From: Actinomycetota bacterium
GTDB lineage: Bacteria; Actinomycetota; Thermoleophilia; Gaiellales; Gaiellaceae
Direction: 5' to 3'
DNA: 6,395 nucleotides
Assembly (NCBI GenBank): GCA_005885085.1
Contig: VAXY01000044.1
Span: forward strand, 1 to 6,395
Below, piece by piece: positions 4,516 to 6,395 of this stretch. The number at the start of each line of letters is the position of its first letter. Within the stretch, counting starts at the first letter, position 1. A model generated the notes under the pieces. That model was not told where the DNA came from and searched no databases. It saw only the letters and a list, made by a program, of their open reading frames with translations. A program made the translations under genes and the position numbers.

Positions 4516-6174
4516 ATGGACGCAACCTGCAGGATCGTGGCCCTGGGCGGGCTCGGCGAGGTCGGCAAGAACATGACCGTCTACGAGTGCCAGGGGGAGA
4601 TCGTCGTCGTCGACGCCGGCCTCGCCTTCCCGCGGGACGAGCACCTCGGCGTCGACCTCGTCCTGCCCGACTTCTCCTACCTGCGGGACCGGGCCGGCTC
4701 GATCCGTGCCGTGATCCTCACCCACGGCCACGAGGACCACGTCGGCTCGCTGCCATACCTGATGCGCGAGGTGCGGATCCCCGAGGTCTGGGCGACACGG
4801 CTGACGCTCGGGCTGATCAAGTCGAAGCTGGACGAGCACGGCCTCCTGCGCGCCGCCGAACTACGCGAGGTGCACCCGGACGACCCGCCCCGAGAGCTGG
4901 GGCCGTTCCGGATCGAGTTCGTACGCATGGCGCACTCGATTCCCGACGCAGTCGCGATCGTGCTCGAGACGCCGGCCGGCCGCATCGTGCACACCGGCGA
5001 CTACAAGCTCGACCACACGCCCGTCGACGGGCTGAAGACCGACGTCGGCAAGCTTGCCGAGCTGGGCAACCGCGGCGTCGACCTCATGCTCGGCGACTCG
5101 ACCAACGCCGAGCGGCCCGGCTTCACACCCTCGGAGCGCATCGTCGGCGAGGCGTTCCGGCAGATCTTCCCACTGCGCGACGGGCGCATCCTCGTCTCGT
5201 CGTTTGCGTCGAACGTCCACCGGATGCAGCAAGCCGTCGACGTCGGCGTCGGGCTCGGCCGCAGGGTCTGCATCGTCGGCCGGTCGATGCGCAAGAACGC
5301 GAACATCGCGCGCAACCTCGGCTACATGGACATACCCGAGGGCGTGCTGATCCGTCCGCCGGACCTGGAGGAGCTACCGCCCCACGAGCAGCTGATCCTC
5401 TGTACCGGCAGCCAGGGCGAGCCGCTGTCGGCGCTGACCCGGATTGCGTACCACGACCATCCGGCGCTGCGGGTCGAGCGCGGCGACACCGTGATCATCT
5501 CGGCGAAACCCGTGCCGGGCAACGAGTTGCGTGTGCACGACACGATCAACCAGCTCGCAAAGGCGGGCGCGGAAGTCCTGCACCAGGAGATCTCACCGGT
5601 GCACGTGTCCGGTCACGCCTGTTCGGAGGAGCTGCGCACGCTGCTGTCGCTGCTGCGTCCGCGCGCGGTGATGCCGGTGCACGGCGAGTTCCGGATGCAG
5701 GCGGCCCACGCAAAGCTCGCGCGCGACGCCGGTGTGCCGGCGTCGAACATCGTGCTGGCGGAGAACGGCACCGTCGTCGAGCTGTCGCGCGACGGCGTGC
5801 GCGTCGTCGACGAGGTGGAGACGGGCGTCGCCTTCGTCGACGGGCTCGGCGTGGGGGACGTGCAGGACGTCGCGCTGCGCGACCGGCGCCGCCTCTCCGA
5901 GGACGGCGTGCTGATCATCGTTGCGACGCTCGCGTCGACGAACGGCGGCTCCGCGGGGCCGCCGGAGTTGATCGCGCGCGGGTTCGGCGATGACTCGGGC
6001 CCGCTGCTCGACGAACTGCGTGACGAGGCGGACCGCGTTCTGCAGGACTGCCTACGCGAGGAAATCAGCGAGATCAAGCTCTTGCAAGAGCACCTGCACG
6101 ACGAGGTGGGCCAATTGGTCTACGACCGAACCCATCGCCGGCCGATGATCCTTCCGGTAGTGGTAGAGGTCTGA
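4516..6174 (+). CDS. rnj: ribonuclease J (metallo-beta-lactamase/beta-CASP RNase)
   Basis: RNase J is a cytoplasmic zinc enzyme with 5'-to-3' exonuclease and endonuclease activity that matures rRNA and turns over mRNA. The 552 residues match the usual 550-560. The N-terminal metallo-beta-lactamase domain opens with ALGGLGEVGKNM (9-20) and carries THGHEDH (69-75; H70, H72, D74, H75), H140 in RMAHSIPD and D162 in HTGDYK. The beta-CASP domain is inserted at about 205-370 and includes GDSTNAERPGFT (193-204), CTGSQGEP (296-303) and SGHACSEE (365-372), with H367. MPVHGE (386-391) supplies H389. The C-terminal domain covers about 440-552. All residues matching the B. subtilis RNase J1 metal/catalytic set are present, so the enzyme should be active. 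The start is supported by a purine-rich ribosome site. In many Actinobacteria and Firmicutes the gene lies next to dapA and near ftsK/spoIIIE, which fits this context. The stop overlaps the next ORF by one base. Confidence 0.97.
   Translation: MDATCRIVALGGLGEVGKNMTVYECQGEIVVVDAGLAFPRDEHLGVDLVLPDFSYLRDRAGSIRAVILTHGHEDHVGSLPYLMREVRIPEVWATRLTLGLIKSKLDEHGLLRAAELREVHPDDPPRELGPFRIEFVRMAHSIPDAVAIVLETPAGRIVHTGDYKLDHTPVDGLKTDVGKLAELGNRGVDLMLGDSTNAERPGFTPSERIVGEAFRQIFPLRDGRILVSSFASNVHRMQQAVDVGVGLGRRVCIVGRSMRKNANIARNLGYMDIPEGVLIRPPDLEELPPHEQLILCTGSQGEPLSALTRIAYHDHPALRVERGDTVIISAKPVPGNELRVHDTINQLAKAGAEVLHQEISPVHVSGHACSEELRTLLSLLRPRAVMPVHGEFRMQAAHAKLARDAGVPASNIVLAENGTVVELSRDGVRVVDEVETGVAFVDGLGVGDVQDVALRDRRRLSEDGVLIIVATLASTNGGSAGPPELIARGFGDDSGPLLDELRDEADRVLQDCLREEISEIKLLQEHLHDEVGQLVYDRTHRRPMILPVVVEV
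6165..6169 (+). promoter_or_regulatory. ribosome binding site of the ORF after rnj
   Basis: AGAGG within the last codons of rnj lies four bases before the ATG at 6174, which shares its A with the rnj TGA. This supports the start and coupled translation after rnj. Confidence 0.45.
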
Positions 6175-6395
6175 TGTCAACCATTCGCGCCAGAGAGCCC
6201 GGCTGGGCCGACGTGCTGGAAGACCACGCGGCCGAGTGGGCGACCGCGCGCCGGCTCGTGGGCCAGCTCGGCGCCTGCGAGGCGGCGGCGCTCGCCTTCT
6301 GCCGTCTGCTCGAGCGGTGGGCGCGCGGCGACGCGTTCCCGTCCACCGCCGGCGGTCGTGAGGCCGCGCTGCGACATGCCGCCGACCGCGCCGAG
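6174..6395 (+). CDS. unrecognised protein, 3' truncated by the window edge
   Basis: Seventy-four codons are visible, beginning MSTIRAREPGW and continuing open to the end of the window. The start overlaps the rnj stop as TGATG and is preceded by AGAGG, so co-transcription and coupled translation with rnj are likely. The visible part is alanine- and arginine-rich and predicted mostly helical by eye (LEDHAAEWATARRLVGQL, then AAALAFCRLLERWARG). It shows no signal peptide, membrane segment or catalytic motif that I recognise. I do not know its function. In related genomes ftsK/spoIIIE is often found near here, but nothing in these residues looks like the membrane N-terminus of FtsK, so this is probably an intervening small or regulatory protein. 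Coding status is supported by spacing and an open frame, not by homology. Confidence 0.6.
   Translation, partial: MSTIRAREPGWADVLEDHAAEWATARRLVGQLGACEAAALAFCRLLERWARGDAFPSTAGGREAALRHAADRAE

Noticed and set aside
4409..4525. 39-residue N-terminal extension of the HD-GYP protein
   Set aside because: The extension is arginine/proline-rich, would overlap the rnj start and cover its promoter, and lies before a well-placed ATG just ahead of the first hydrophobic helix.
4587..5993. 468-codon plus-strand open frame within rnj
   Set aside because: It is an arginine/alanine-rich shadow of rnj in another frame; the RNase J frame carries every catalytic motif.
1..6395. Lysine riboswitch, tRNA, rRNA, CRISPR array, insertion sequence or attachment site
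   Set aside because: The noncoding gaps are at most about 107 bases and contain no matching structure; I saw no direct-repeat array or transposase-like ORF.

Overview
The window is GC-rich with codon use typical of high-GC Actinomycetota. Its gene content (M16 peptidase end, dapB, dapA, RNase J) matches the conserved actinobacterial lysine/cell-wall and RNA-processing neighbourhood. A deep-branching actinobacterium of the Thermoleophilia type (Gaiellales/Solirubrobacterales) seems most likely, judging from the compact mycobacterial-like DapB and the membrane HD-GYP protein. That placement is inference; no rRNA or other marker is present.

Layout, left to right. (1) 1-1221, plus strand: a tightly packed run made of the C-terminal end of a probable M16 zinc-peptidase-family protein, dapB (ATGA overlap) and a GNAT acetyltransferase (GTGA overlap). 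These are probably one transcript. (2) 1222-1283: a short convergent gap with no clear terminator. (3) 1284-1730, minus strand: a second, unrelated-looking GNAT acetyltransferase, divergent from dapA with only 11 bases between start codons. (4) 1742-2635, plus: dapA. (5) 2546-4408, minus: a multi-pass membrane HD-GYP phosphohydrolase with a C-terminal GAF-like region. Its 3' end overlaps the 3' end of dapA tail-to-tail by 90 bases. (6) 4409-4515: a divergent intergenic region holding a GC-rich inverted repeat and a possible -10 element. (7) 4516-6174, plus: ribonuclease J, complete with all metallo-beta-lactamase motifs. (8) 6174-6395, plus: the start of an unrecognised ORF overlapping the rnj stop by one base and running off the window.

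Functionally, DapA (aspartate semialdehyde + pyruvate condensation) and DapB (reduction of the product) are consecutive steps of the diaminopimelate/lysine pathway. RNase J processes and degrades RNA. In many Actinobacteria dapA is directly followed by rnj; here the HD-GYP gene sits between them on the opposite strand, and GNAT genes sit between dapB and dapA. The most notable points are: a DapB shortened in two internal places; a DapA whose lysine-feedback residues are replaced; an HD-GYP protein that keeps its metal ligands but has GYY in place of GYP; and the unusually tight divergent and convergent gene junctions. I see no mobile element, CRISPR array, tRNA or rRNA, and no evidence of a wholly new system.
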